In this document: positions 54,830-64,000 of the stretch, in pieces
Layout of the letters: each line of letters begins with the position of its first letter
Position numbering within the stretch: the first letter of the stretch is position 1
Origin: Capra hircus
Taxonomy: Eukaryota; Chordata; Mammalia; Artiodactyla; Bovidae
Assembly: GCF_001704415.2 (NCBI RefSeq)
Contig: NW_017189874.1
Coordinates: 62,001-126,000, forward strand
Direction of reading: 5' to 3'
DNA: 64,000 nt
Made by a program: the position numbers and the translations under genes
The notes under the pieces: generated by a model
What the model was told of the DNA's origin: nothing
The model's database searches: none
Seen by the model: only the letters and a program-made list of their open reading frames with translations

Positions 54830-54935
54830 AAAATTACTCAACCATAAAACAAAAAAATGAAATTTTTCCATTTGCAGTAACATGGAGGATATTATACTAA
54901 ATGAAGTAAGTCAAACAGAGAAAGACAAATACCAC
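54830..54935 (+). mobile_element. L1 3'-proximal fragment
   Basis: attactcaaccataaaac, ccatttgcagtaacatggag and taaatgaagtaagtcaaaca correspond to the very end of L1 ORF2. This is out of order with the surrounding L1, so it is a separate or rearranged piece. Confidence 0.7.
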
Positions 54936-56066
54936 ATCAGTTCAGTTCAGTTCAGTTCACTTCAGTCGCTCAGTCGTGTCTGACTCTTTGTGACCCCATT
55001 AATTGCAGCATGCCAGGCCTCCCTGTCCATCACCAACTCCCAGAGCTTGCTCAAACTTATGTCCATCAAGTCAGTGATGCTATCCAACCATCTCATCCTC
55101 TGTCATCCCCTTCTCCTCCTGCCTTCAATCTTTCCCAGCATCAGGGTCTTTTTCAATGAGTCAGTTCTTTGCATCAGGTGGCTAAAGTACTGGAGCTTCA
55201 GCATCAGTCCTTCCAATGAATATTCAGGACTGATTTCCTTTAGGATTGACTGGTTGGATCTCCTTGCAGTGCAAGGGATGCTCAAGAGTCTTCTCCAACA
55301 CCACAGTTCGAAAGCATCAATTCTTCAGAGCTCAGCCTTCTTTATGGTCCAACTCTCACATCTATACATGACTACTGGAAAAAACCATAGCTTTGACTAG
55401 ACGGACCTTTGTTGACAAAGTAATGTCTCTGCCTTTTAATATACTGTCTATGTTGGTCATAGCTTTTCTCCCGAGGAGCAAGCGTCTTTTAATTTCATGG
55501 CTGCAGTCAACATCCACAGTGATTTTGGAGCCCAAGAAAATAAAGTCTGTCACTCTTTCTATTGTTTCCTCATCTATTTGCCATGAAGTGATGGGACCAT
55601 ATGCCATGATCTTTGTTTTCTGAATGTTGAGTTTAAGCCAGGTTTTTCACTCTCCTCTTTCACTTTCATCAAGAGGTTCTTTAGTTCCTCTTCACTTTCT
55701 GCCATAAGGGTGGTGTCATCTGCATATCTGAGGTTATTGATATTTCTCCCAGCAATCTTGATTACAGCTTGTGCTTCATCCAGCCTGGCATTTTGCATGA
55801 TGCATATAATTTAAATAATCAGGGTAACAATATACAGCCTTGATGGACTCCTTTCCCAATTTGGAACCAGTCCATTGTTCCATGTCCGGTTCTAAATGTT
55901 GCTTCTTGACTTGATTTCTCAGGAGGCAGGTAAGGTGGTCTGGTATTTCCATCTCTTTAAGAATTTTCCACAGTTTGTCATGATCCACACAGTCAAAGGT
56001 TTTGGAGTAGTCAATGAAGCAGAAGTTGATATTTTTCTAGAACTCTCTTGCTTTTTCTATGATCAA
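54936..56066 (-). mobile_element. BovB 3' third (~1.13 kb)
   Basis: Minus-strand BovB, 5'-truncated within the reverse transcriptase. The 3' tail is the tcagttcagttcagttcagt at 54936. Minus-strand frames show pieces of RT (YADDTTLMAESEEELKNLL at about 55730-55680) and of the C-terminal region (GPITSWQIDEETIER). There are several stops and shifts. It is inserted between L1 pieces. Confidence 0.93.
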
Positions 56067-56867
56067 GATACCAAGTCTATATATAAAAACCAGTTACATT
56101 TTATATATCAGCAACAATTAAATAGAAATGAAAGTTAGAAAATAAACCATTTATAATATCAAAACATCAAATACCTAGAAATAAATGAAAAATGTGTAAA
56201 ATTTCTACACTGAAGACAAGAAAACATTGAGACAAATTAAGATTAAATTAAAAAGAAGAATATGCCATTACTCATGGATTTGGTAGGCCAAATACCATAA
56301 ATATGTTCATCTTCCTTATATTAATGCATAGATTCACCACAATCCCAATGAAAATCCAAACAGGCTTTAAAAATCTTTTTTCCACTGCTAGATAGCTGGA
56401 TATCAAGAATGTTGTAATAAATCAGACAATGTGATTAATACTGATGCAAGGGCAGTAAAAATAAACTTTAAAATGTAATAGTATAATAAGGCTAGAAACA
56501 AAGCCACATATATATCATTACCTGATTTATTAAAAAGATTGCCTCTTCAATAAATTAGTAAGGGTAAATTGAATATCATGGAAAAACCACACTGAGACTC
56601 TCACTTCATGTCATAGGTCAAGTTGAAAAAGATAATGTGTGTATATATATATCCTTTTATTTAAATTAATATATACATATTTTAGGAGAACATCTTTATG
56701 TATTTAGGAAAAGACAGCTTAAATGAAACACTAAGTGCACTAGCCACATTAAAAATATGATTAGACTACAGTAAAATAAACAACTTTATTTTTAAAAAAA
56801 GCAATAAAAGTGTTAAAAGGCCAGCCTCAGGGAGTGGAGAAGATATTTGCTATATACATCTACTCAG

Positions 56868-57063
56868 CCCATGTGCCACATTTTCTATTGATATCTGTCT
56901 TTTCCTATCGATTTGTAGAAATTCTTTATATCTTATATATTCTGGATAGCTTTTTGGGATATATGTCCAAAATATAAATCCAAAGAACTGTCTTGAATAT
57001 GTGAAGAATTCTTACAATCAACAAGAAAAAGACAGTAGAAAATTTGGCAGAGGACCTGAGTAA
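56868..57063. repeat. Imperfect inverted duplication of an L1 segment
   Basis: Within sense L1 sequence, 56868-56965 reads as antisense L1 (gatttgtagaaattctttat, atattctggatagcttttt) and is followed at 56967-57063 by the same segment in sense (gaagaattcttacaatcaac, aaatttggcagaggacctga). The two arms can pair as an imperfect hairpin. Confidence 0.65.
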
Positions 57064-57159
57064 ACACTTCACCAAAGAGGCCATTCAAATGCCAAAGGAT
57101 GTTCAACCTCAGGTGCCATCAGAAAAATGCAAATAACAACTACCATACAATACCACTAC

Positions 57160-57601
57160 TGTAGTGTGCTCTGTGATGTGCTTCCCAGATTTCCCCTTCA
57201 GGACTGAAGCATCCAACTCTCTGCTTGCTGAGGGTGCTGACAGCCCACAGCTGAGTTCCCCCTCCTGCTGATTGTCCTTAACTGGAAAGAGCCACCTACC
57301 CTGAAACCACCTCCTCTCCCTGGCAAAGCCTGCATCTAATGACTGGTTGAAAGGAGGTACAAAATCTCAGTACCCAGCCCTAATTTGGAACAGTTCTGAA
57401 GGATCACTCCAGCTCCAGAGTTCTCCACGGGATTAGCTGAGGTCTTTGGTGTGACTGCATCTCAATCTAACATTTCCCCCTGCCTAATCCTGTTTCCTCC
57501 ACTCCCTCATAGATACTGCTCCTGAAAGAGCACCTTAACAAACTTCCTGCACACTAACATGTATCTTAGAGTCTGTTTCCAGAGAAATGAAACCTAGGAC
57601 A
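57160..57601 (+). mobile_element. Solo LTR with 5-bp TSD
   Basis: A 442-base insert begins tgtagtgtgctctg and ends gaaacctaggaca, the TG...CA form of retroviral LTRs. The target duplication actac is present at 57155-57159 and 57602-57606. Excising it restores the L1 wording (ccactac, then acacac). A 5-bp duplication fits the ERVL/MaLR class. The family name is not assigned. The orientation is inferred from the terminal cttcctgcacactaacatg-like end and is tentative. Confidence 0.8.
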
Positions 57602-57684
57602 ACTACACACACAGCAGAATGGCTAAAATGGAAAAGACAGATAATACAGTGTGTTGATGAGAATGTGAACTGACCACAAGTCTT

Positions 57685-57853
57685 TTTAAAGCAATTTTTA
57701 AAGTAATTTTATTTAATTAATTAATTAATTTATATATTGGTCACCCTGTGCAGTATGTGGGATCTTAGTTCCCTAATCAGGGATCAAACCTGCATGCACC
57801 CCCTGCAGCGAAAGTGTGGAGTTTTAACCACTGGACCACCAGGGAAGTCCCCA
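57685..57853 (-). mobile_element. CHR-type tRNA SINE with 12-bp TSD
   Basis: The head is at the right (accactggaccaccagggaa, with an atcagggatcaaacctgc B-box-like motif) and the A-rich tail appears as ttttatttaattaattaatt. The TSD accacaagtctt is perfect at 57673-57684 and 57854-57865. Confidence 0.94.
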
Positions 57854-58147
57854 ACCACAAGTCTTACAGACAGATGTAGACCAACCAAACTGCATATGTA
57901 CTGCTGGTGACATATAAATTCTGCAGCCACATTGGAGAATGGCAGTCTGGCAGTATCTCCTACAGTGAAACACACATACATGATGCATCTATTCCACTAC
58001 CAAGTATTCTAAGTTGCAGAAACACATGTATATGTTCACAAGCAGACATGAGCATAAATGGGCATAATGGCATTGTTCATATTGTGCAAACTGGAAACAA
58101 CCCAAATATTCATCAAGTGTACAGTGGGTAAATTAATTGTGCCATGT

Positions 58148-58285
58148 GCATACTTGCATGCTAAGTCGCTTCTGTTATGTCCTACTCTTTGCAACCCTAT
58201 GGACAGTAGCCTGTAGCTCCTCTGTCCATGGGATTCTCCAGGCAAGAATACTGGAGTGGGTTGCCATGCCATCCTCCAGGAATTA
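58148..58285 (-). mobile_element. Bov-A SINE fragment
   Basis: tgcatgctaagtcgcttctg to gttgccatgccatcctccag. The flanks gccatgtgcata and gccatgttcacata suggest an imperfect TSD. It interrupts the L1 3' end. Confidence 0.85.
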
Positions 58286-58613
58286 TGCCATGTTCACATA
58301 CCAAATTTATAAACACAATGTGGAGTAAAAGAGAAAAACTAGATGTGAAAAAAGCAAGTTCTCTATGAGTCCATTAAAATAAATTACATATACAAGAAAA
58401 CACTGGTAGAACTCACGACACTGGTTACCATTGGTTGGGGGATTAGCGACCACTGGAGGCAATATGGTGGTTTGGAGGAAGCCTTAACGTCCTGTTTCTT
58501 GACTTGGGTTCTGGTTGCACAAGTGCATTTACATTGTAAAATGAACCTAGTTGTACATAAATGGTCCGGGTACTTTTCTGCATGTAATACTTCAATAAAA
58601 CAACATTGAAAAA

Positions 58614-59404
58614 ATGAAAGGACATGCATGAACAGATGCATCCAGAAACTAGCAAATGTTCAGGCTCTCTGCTCTAAGTACCCTGATTCCTGAGATTTGG
58701 GCTGGGCTTTGCAAGCAGGATAGTCTGACTGGTTGGGGGGTGGGAGAAGCACTGGATCCTAATCGGAGATTTTATAGTCACCTGCCTTGGCCTATTGATG
58801 GGCAATGCGGGGGTGGGTTTGTCATCACTGTGCGGGTAGCAGCTTGGGAGGAGTGATGATTCTCCATGATGAGTCAATGGAGATACTGTACAGGCAGGGC
58901 ATTTGCTGCTGATGAAAATAAAAAGCCTTCTTCCCTGTCTGTTGCAAAGGTTCAGCAGGTACACTCTTTGATAAATGGTCACAGTAATGAAATTTACACT
59001 CTTTAATCACAAGGGCTATAACTTAATTAAAAACACATTGAGGATTGATTTGGGTTGGAGAGCTTTCCCGTTTCCTAGGCTTTATTAAATTTTGTGTTTC
59101 TTTGCTCAGCCTCATCTGACAGGCTCAAGTGTAGAAGTCAGTGGCTGAGGAGTTGTCACCGTCCTGATGGGATGCATCCAGTTTGGGGTTCTGGGCAGAC
59201 CAGAGTGAAGGGGGATGGAGCCAGGGGCCCCAGAAAAGGGGATCCAGGCCTGCAACCTCTCACTGCCTTTGCCTGAGGCACTTTCCAGGCAACCTAGAAG
59301 TCAGAGTTTGCGCGATTCTGAGTTAGAGGCAGGATTCTCTTCGAGCTCACTAACTGGGGTCCCTCAAGAGATATCTGATGTCAGGGAAGCTGATTTAATG
59401 TTCA
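58614..59404. other. Single-copy DNA, candidate conserved segment
   Basis: No repeat recognised. The segment 58955-59060 is AT-rich and carries several TAATTA/TTAATT motifs (see findings). Confidence 0.4.
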
Positions 59405-59520
59405 AAGCCAACTTGTGAGATAGGAACTGCCACTGTTACCATTTTCTACATGTGGAAACAGAAGAAGAAAGAACGTTAGTGACTTGTCCAGTGCCCGTGC
59501 AGTCAGCATCCTACAGCCCT
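59405..59520 (+). repeat. MIR SINE
   Basis: gataggaactgccactgtta, ccattttctacatgtggaaa and gttagtgacttgtccagtgc follow the MIR core in plus orientation. Confidence 0.72.
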
Positions 59521-59770
59521 CTGAAACAAACGCAGTCCCCATACACACACATGAACTGCCTTCACATCTGCACCTGAGCAAATAGTGTTAGATACAGATA
59601 CACATCCACACGCCCATCTCCACTCTCAACATACACATACCTATACACAAATGTACACGTGTGCGTGCACACCCACACATGTGCAGATACACTCAGATAG
59701 AGACACACATCTACACACTCAACTGTACTCCAACACACATGCATGCATTCACACATATTGATATACATAC

Positions 59771-59988
59771 AGTTCAGTTCAGTTCAGTCACTCAGTCATG
59801 TCTGACTCTTTGCGACCCCGTGGACTGCAACACACCAGGCCTCCCTGTCCATTGCCAACTCCCAGAGTTTACCCAAACTCATGTCCATTGAGCCGGTGAT
59901 GCCATTCAACCATCTCATCCTCTGTCATCCCCTTCTTCTCCCACCTTCAATCTTTCCCAGCATCAGGGTCTTTTCAGTCAGCTCTTCA
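59771..59988 (-). mobile_element. BovB 3'-end fragment
   Basis: Only the last ~220 bases of BovB, minus orientation, starting with cagttcagttcagttcagtc and ending near cttttcagtcagctcttcac. Inserted in the CA-rich tract. Confidence 0.92.
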
Positions 59989-60375
59989 CGTCCACACACA
60001 AATATGCACACACACCCATGATAAACATACATGCGCAGATACACCTGGATTTGGAGACACACCTATACACTGCACTACACTCCCAACACACATGCATACA
60101 TGCATGAACAGAAAAAATATACATATCCTGGTACACCTAGTCAGATACATCCACATACCAGCAGTCATAGACCTGGATACAAGCACACAGTCACACACTC
60201 ATACATATGAACACCCTCACACACAGCCCCATGTACACCCCACAGCCACACTTGTGCAGATACACCAAGTCATAGATAAACATCTACGCATCTATCCACA
60301 TTCACATCCCCCACACACAGAGGGACAGAACATCAACACCTGTGTTGATACATTCAACTCTATGAATACACACAC

Positions 60376-60652
60376 TGCTGCTGCTACTGCTAAGTCGCTT
60401 CAGTCGTGTCCAACTCTGTGCAACCCCATAGACAGCAGCCCACCAGGCTCCCCTGTCCCTGGGATTCTCCAGGCAAGAACACTGGAGTGGGTTGCCATTT
60501 CCTTCTCCAATGCATGAAAGTGAAAAGTGAAAGTGAAGTCTCTCAGTCATGTCCGACTCTTTGCGACCCCATGGACTGCAACCCACCAGGCTCCTCCACC
60601 CATGAGATTTTCCAGGCAAGAGTACTGGAGTGGGGTGCCACTGCCTTCCCCG
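60376..60652 (-). mobile_element. Bov-A2 SINE with perfect 12-bp TSD
   Basis: Dimeric Bov-A2 with tail tgctgctgctactgc at the left. The TSD gaatacacacac at 60364-60375 and 60653-60664 is a piece of the CA-rich tract, so the tract predates the SINE. Confidence 0.95.
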
Positions 60653-60937
60653 GAATACACACACAGACACATACATATCTATGTCCAACACACACATGAT
60701 ACATGATATGTGATCTGTGTTCAATACACTCCATACCCACATCCAGGAAGACATCCTTGATATAGACACACATTCATATACCCATACACACCCACACATG
60801 CATCCACACAGACATGAACACACACACACATACATAAAGACACATATACATGCACATACGCACATACATGACAATGCACTCAAAAATAAACATATATTCA
60901 CACACCCAGAAACACACAAATAGTGAACACTACATAC

Positions 60938-61358
60938 TCATGGATGTGAGAGTTACCATAAAGAAAGCTGAGCACCAAAGAATTGATGCTTTTGAACTGT
61001 GGTGTTGGAGAAGGCTCTTGAGAGTCCCTTGGACTGCAAGGAGATCAAACCAGTTCATCCTAAAGGAAATCACTCTTTATGTTCATTGGAAGGACTGATG
61101 CTAAAGCTGAAATGCCAATACTTTGGCCACCTGATGCAAAGAACAGACTTATTGGAAAAGACCCTGTTGCTGGGAAAGATTGAAGGCAGGAGGAGAAGGG
61201 GATGACAGAGGATGAGATGGTTGGATGCCATCACCAACTCAGTGGACATGAGTTTGAGTAAACTCCGGGAGTTGGCAATGGACAGGGAGGCCTGGCATGC
61301 TGCAGTCCATGGGGTTGCAAAGAGTTGGACATGACTGAGCGACTGAACTGAACTGAAC
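60938..61358 (+). mobile_element. BovB 3' fragment (~420 bp)
   Basis: Plus-orientation BovB from atggatgtgagagttaccat (the YGCES codons) to actgaactgaac. It encodes only CWRRLLRVPWTARRSNQ and following C-terminal residues. It is opposite in orientation to the 59771-59988 copy. Confidence 0.93.
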
Positions 61359-62299
61359 ATGAGCAGTGTAAACACCCATTCACTCCCATGGGTCGTCTGT
61401 TAATGCCAAGTACACCAAGCACTCTCTAGAATCTGGGGCTGAAAAACAATGTTGAGAAACTGGATTTAAGCAGCATGACCCATGCTCCCCACCCACCTCA
61501 ACCCTGGACACCCTGAGGCTGGCCTGCCAGGGCTCCCGCCTCCTCCCTGAGAAATCAGTGGTGTCAGTGGCCTCCTAGGATCCCCAGGCACCCACCACAG
61601 CAGCACACCTTCTGCTTTCTCAGAAGGACCCAGGCCACCATGACCCAGCGCCCCGAGATCACTCATAGGTCAACAACGGCAGTGAGGAGACTGGAAAAGG
61701 ATGACAGGGCTACAGGCAGAGTGCTCTGCAGCCTGGCCAGGGAGCCAGCCCTCCAGCTGGGCTGTTGAAAGTAAGCAAAACATGTGGAGGATCCCACTGC
61801 TGCCTCATAGAGCGAGGTAGAAGGTGTGCAGTTTGGCAGTGGTGTGGGCAGAGTGGAAGTTGGCACAGCCATCCAGGTAGGGGCAGGGGTGCTGAGGCCA
61901 GAGTAGGGGGAGAGGCCATGGAGCCCTATAGGCTAAAGGAGGGTCTGGCCACACCCAGTCATGGGTTGGATAGAGGCATGAAGGAGAGGGAGGTGTGACA
62001 TCCAGATTCTTGGGGTGGGGGATGGCTGTCAGGGTGGGCAGGGGCTGGCCAGGCAGGCCCCGCTGGTGTGGGAGGGGGCTGGAGCGGGGACTTTGTCTGG
62101 GGGCCATGAGGAGCCATTGAAGAGTTGGCCGCTGAAGAAGGACTTGGTTGCACGTGTGAGCATCAGACCACATGGACCACATAGATGATACAGAAAGGCA
62201 GGCAGGGCTCCCAGGAACAATGTGTACCAGCTTGAGGGTGGAACTGGGCTATCAGACCAGAGCTCCCGGCCCAGCACCTCTACTGGGAGGCCAGATGTC
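61359..62299. other. Single-copy GC-rich DNA
   Basis: No secure repeat. The 62030-62165 stretch (gaggagccattgaagagttg) weakly recalls the unnamed mid-repetitive element of 28-31 kb. No exon is supported. Confidence 0.35.
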
Positions 62300-62692
62300 C
62301 GAAATCAAAGCATCAGTAGGGCCCACTCTAAACACCTCATCTTAACTTATCCCCTCTGGAAAGACCTTATTTCCAAATGAGGTCACATTTGGGCAATTAG
62401 GACTTTCACATCTTTGCGTGCATGCTCAGTTGCTTCAATCGTATCTAACTCTTTGGGAACCCATGGACTGTAGCTCGCCAGGCTCCTCTGTCCATGGGAT
62501 TCTCCAGGCAAGAATATTGGACTGGGTTGCCATTTCCTCCTCCAGGGGATCTTCCTGACGCAGGAATCGAAACCATGTCTCCTGCATCTTCTGCACTGTG
62601 GGTGAATTATTTATCCACTGAGCCTCAGGGGAAGCCCCTGACATCTTTAGCAGGGGGAGAGGAGGAACGCAATTCTAACCATAACACTTGTC
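62300..62692 (-). mobile_element. MLT1 LTR remnant split by a SINE
   Basis: Complement of the 5' part of an MLT1 LTR: ctcatcttaacttatcccct, ttatttccaaatgaggtcac, interrupted at 62416 and resuming with cagggggaga and ttctaaccataacac. Confidence 0.65.
62416..62640 (-). mobile_element. Bov-tA SINE with 8-bp TSD
   Basis: Minus orientation from gcgtgcatgctcagttgctt to the head ccactgagcctcaggggaag. The TSD acatcttt is perfect at 62408-62415 and 62641-62648. Inserted in an MLT1 LTR remnant. Confidence 0.93.
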
Positions 62693-63221
62693 TAGGCTCA
62701 GCTGTGAACAGCAGCTTGCGGGACCCCTCCTGGGTTAGGGTAACAGGAGAGGAAGATAATCAACCTGCTGGATCCAGACTGGGCCTGGGAAAGAGGGGTG
62801 CCCAGGTTCAGGGAGCAGCGAGCCACCTGGGACAGACCTCAACCTGAAGCCTGGGCCACGGGGAAGGGAAGGCCTCCCATAGGAGAGAGTTGCTGGAGAG
62901 TAGAGGCTGCAGGGGGTCTGGGGAGAAGCCTGCAGGGTCTGGCCTCATGGAGACATGACCCAACAGCAGGAAGGGTTGATGAGTGGCAGCAAGGTGTTTG
63001 TGAGGAGCAGAAGAGATGAAGCCTTTCCGTCTACCAGCTCTGGGGCCTGCATGATACGCTGACACCCTCACCCTGGGTCTTTCCAGAAGGGAATCAGGGC
63101 ACTTGTGCTAGGAATGGGCATTTTTAGGCCAGTGCCCTAAAGGCTGCAGCAGAGAGAAGCCCAGGTTGTAAGAGAACAGAGGCTGGCTTGACAGAGTGTG
63201 CACATGGATCTGTGTATGGGT
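62693..63221. other. Single-copy DNA
   Basis: No repeat or exon recognised. Confidence 0.35.
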
Positions 63222-63243
63222 GTTTGTGTGTGTGTGTGTGTGC
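63222..63243. repeat. (TG)n microsatellite at a BovB junction
   Basis: About ten tg units directly abutting the truncated 5' end of a BovB copy. Confidence 0.9.
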
Positions 63244-64000
63244 AGAGTACATCATGAGAAACGCTGGGCTGGATGAAGCACAAGTTGGAATCAAGATTGC
63301 TGGGAGAAATATCAATAACCTCAGATATGCAGATGACACCACCCTTATGGCAGAAAGTGAAGAGGAACTAAAAAGCCTCTTGATGAAAGTGAAAGAGAAG
63401 AGTGAAAAGTTGGCTTAAAGCTCAACATTCAGAAAACTAAGATCATGGCATATGGTCCCCTCACTTCATGGCAAATAGATGAGGAAACAGTGGAAACAGT
63501 GTCAGACTTTATTTGGGGGGGCTCCAAAATCACTGCAGATGGTGATTGCAGCCATGAAATTAAAAGATGCTTACTCCTTGGAAGGAAAGTTATGACCAAC
63601 CTAGATAGCATATTCAAAAGCAGAGACATTACCTTGCCAGCAAAGTTCTGTCTAGTCAAGGCTATGGTTTTTCCAGTAGTCATGTATGGATGTGAGAGTT
63701 CGACTGTGAAAAAAGCTGAGCGCCTAAGAATTGATGCTTTGGAACTCTGTTGTTGGAGAAGACTCTTGAGAGTCCCTTGGACTGCAAGGAGATCCACCCA
63801 GTCCATCCTATAGGAAATCAGTCCTGAGTGTTCTTTGGAAGGAATGATGCTAAAGCTGAAACTCCAGTACTTTGGCCACCTCATGTGAAGAGTTGACTCA
63901 TTGGAAAAGACTGATGCTGGGAGGGATTGGGGGCAGGAGGAAAAGGGGACAACAGAGGATGAGGTGGTTGGATGGCATCACCGACTCGACGGATGTGAGT
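63244..64000 (+). mobile_element. BovB 3' portion, running off the window end
   Basis: Plus-orientation BovB truncated at the codons AEYIMRNAG. It includes the RT YADDTTLMAESEEELKSLL block (about 63325-63385), a frameshift near 63410, then the C-terminal region with GPLTSWQIDEETVET and CWRRLLRVPWTARR, and a TAG near 63811. The 3' tail lies beyond position 64000. It is non-functional. Confidence 0.95.

Larger units (their letters stand above)
54325..58613 (+). mobile_element. L1M element mosaic, split by five or more insertions
   Basis: L1 ORF2 sense pieces occur in order. Reverse-transcriptase entry at 54510-54620 (EATITFIPKPNKDI, HYRPIS) is followed after later insertions by the ORF2 mid and C-terminal region (56067-57159) and the 3' end (57602-57672, 57866-58147, 58286-58613, with aatacttcaataaaacaaca at the end). 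Between them lie a Bov-A (54672-54812), a separate L1 tail piece (54830-54935), a BovB (54936-56066), a solo LTR (57160-57601), a CHR SINE (57685-57853) and a Bov-A (58148-58285). No frame is functional. Confidence 0.78.
59530..60930. repeat. CA/ACAT-rich degenerate simple-sequence tract
   Basis: About 900 bases, excluding insertions, made largely of cacacac, acacat and acaca-tac units with irregular interruptions. The plus strand is almost free of G over long runs. It is interrupted by a BovB (59771-59988) and a Bov-A2 (60376-60652). Long His/Thr or Cys/Val frames here come from the repeat. Confidence 0.85.

Noticed and set aside
60376..60652. Repeat units that could suggest a CRISPR-like array
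   Set aside because: The two units are Bov-A monomers of a dimeric SINE; there are no regular spacers and the genome is mammalian.
60092..60923. His/Thr-rich and Cys/Val-rich frames resembling low-complexity proteins
   Set aside because: They come from CA-rich simple sequence and Bov-A2; no gene structure.

Overview
This window is nuclear DNA from a ruminant, most likely a bovid. The evidence is the repeat content: ruminant SINEs (Bov-tA, dimeric Bov-A2, CHR-type tRNA SINEs) are scattered through it, nine stretches of the BovB (RTE-type) LINE are present, one of them nearly full length, and there is a bovine-type L1 3' tail and a ruminant endogenous-retrovirus LTR. Older pan-mammalian repeats (MIR, L2, L1M, MaLR/ERVL LTRs, hAT-Charlie and Tigger DNA transposons) lie beneath. 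Repeat names are from memory of the families. Boundaries come from where similarity stops or from target-site duplications (TSDs) read directly in the sequence.

I find no intact host protein-coding gene and no rRNA, tRNA, CRISPR array or bacterial-type feature. The only real protein-coding remnants belong to transposons: BovB endonuclease and reverse transcriptase (36.8-40.3 kb plus fragments), L1 ORF2 fragments, and a decayed hAT-family transposase (about 3.8-4.95 kb, minus strand). One short minus-strand frame at 36.38-36.53 kb has exon-like properties and is kept only as a candidate.

Layout. 0-8 kb: SINEs, an L1 fragment, three MIRs, then a Charlie element broken by an L1 tail and two SINEs. 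8-16 kb: MaLR/ERVL LTRs, two MIRs and long stretches without recognised repeats. 15.7-20.4 kb: an LTR carrying two SINEs, then a complete LTR-internal-LTR MaLR element carrying a BovB and a Tigger insertion. 20-31 kb: LTR, BovB, two antisense L1 blocks, L2, and a SINE-in-SINE nest. 31-36.8 kb: mostly single-copy, locally GC-rich, with a 45-bp tandem duplication. 36.8-43.3 kb: near-full-length BovB, SINEs, LTRs. 43-54 kb: mostly single-copy with LTRs, SINEs and a second, internally deleted Charlie relative. 54.3-58.6 kb: an L1 split by SINEs, a BovB, a solo LTR and an inverted duplication. 58.6-64 kb: single-copy DNA, a 1.4-kb CA-rich tract invaded by BovB and Bov-A2, and a BovB copy running off the window end.

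The most informative feature is the relative dating given by nested insertions with readable TSDs. Nothing here supports a new biological system; the findings are structural curiosities and candidates.
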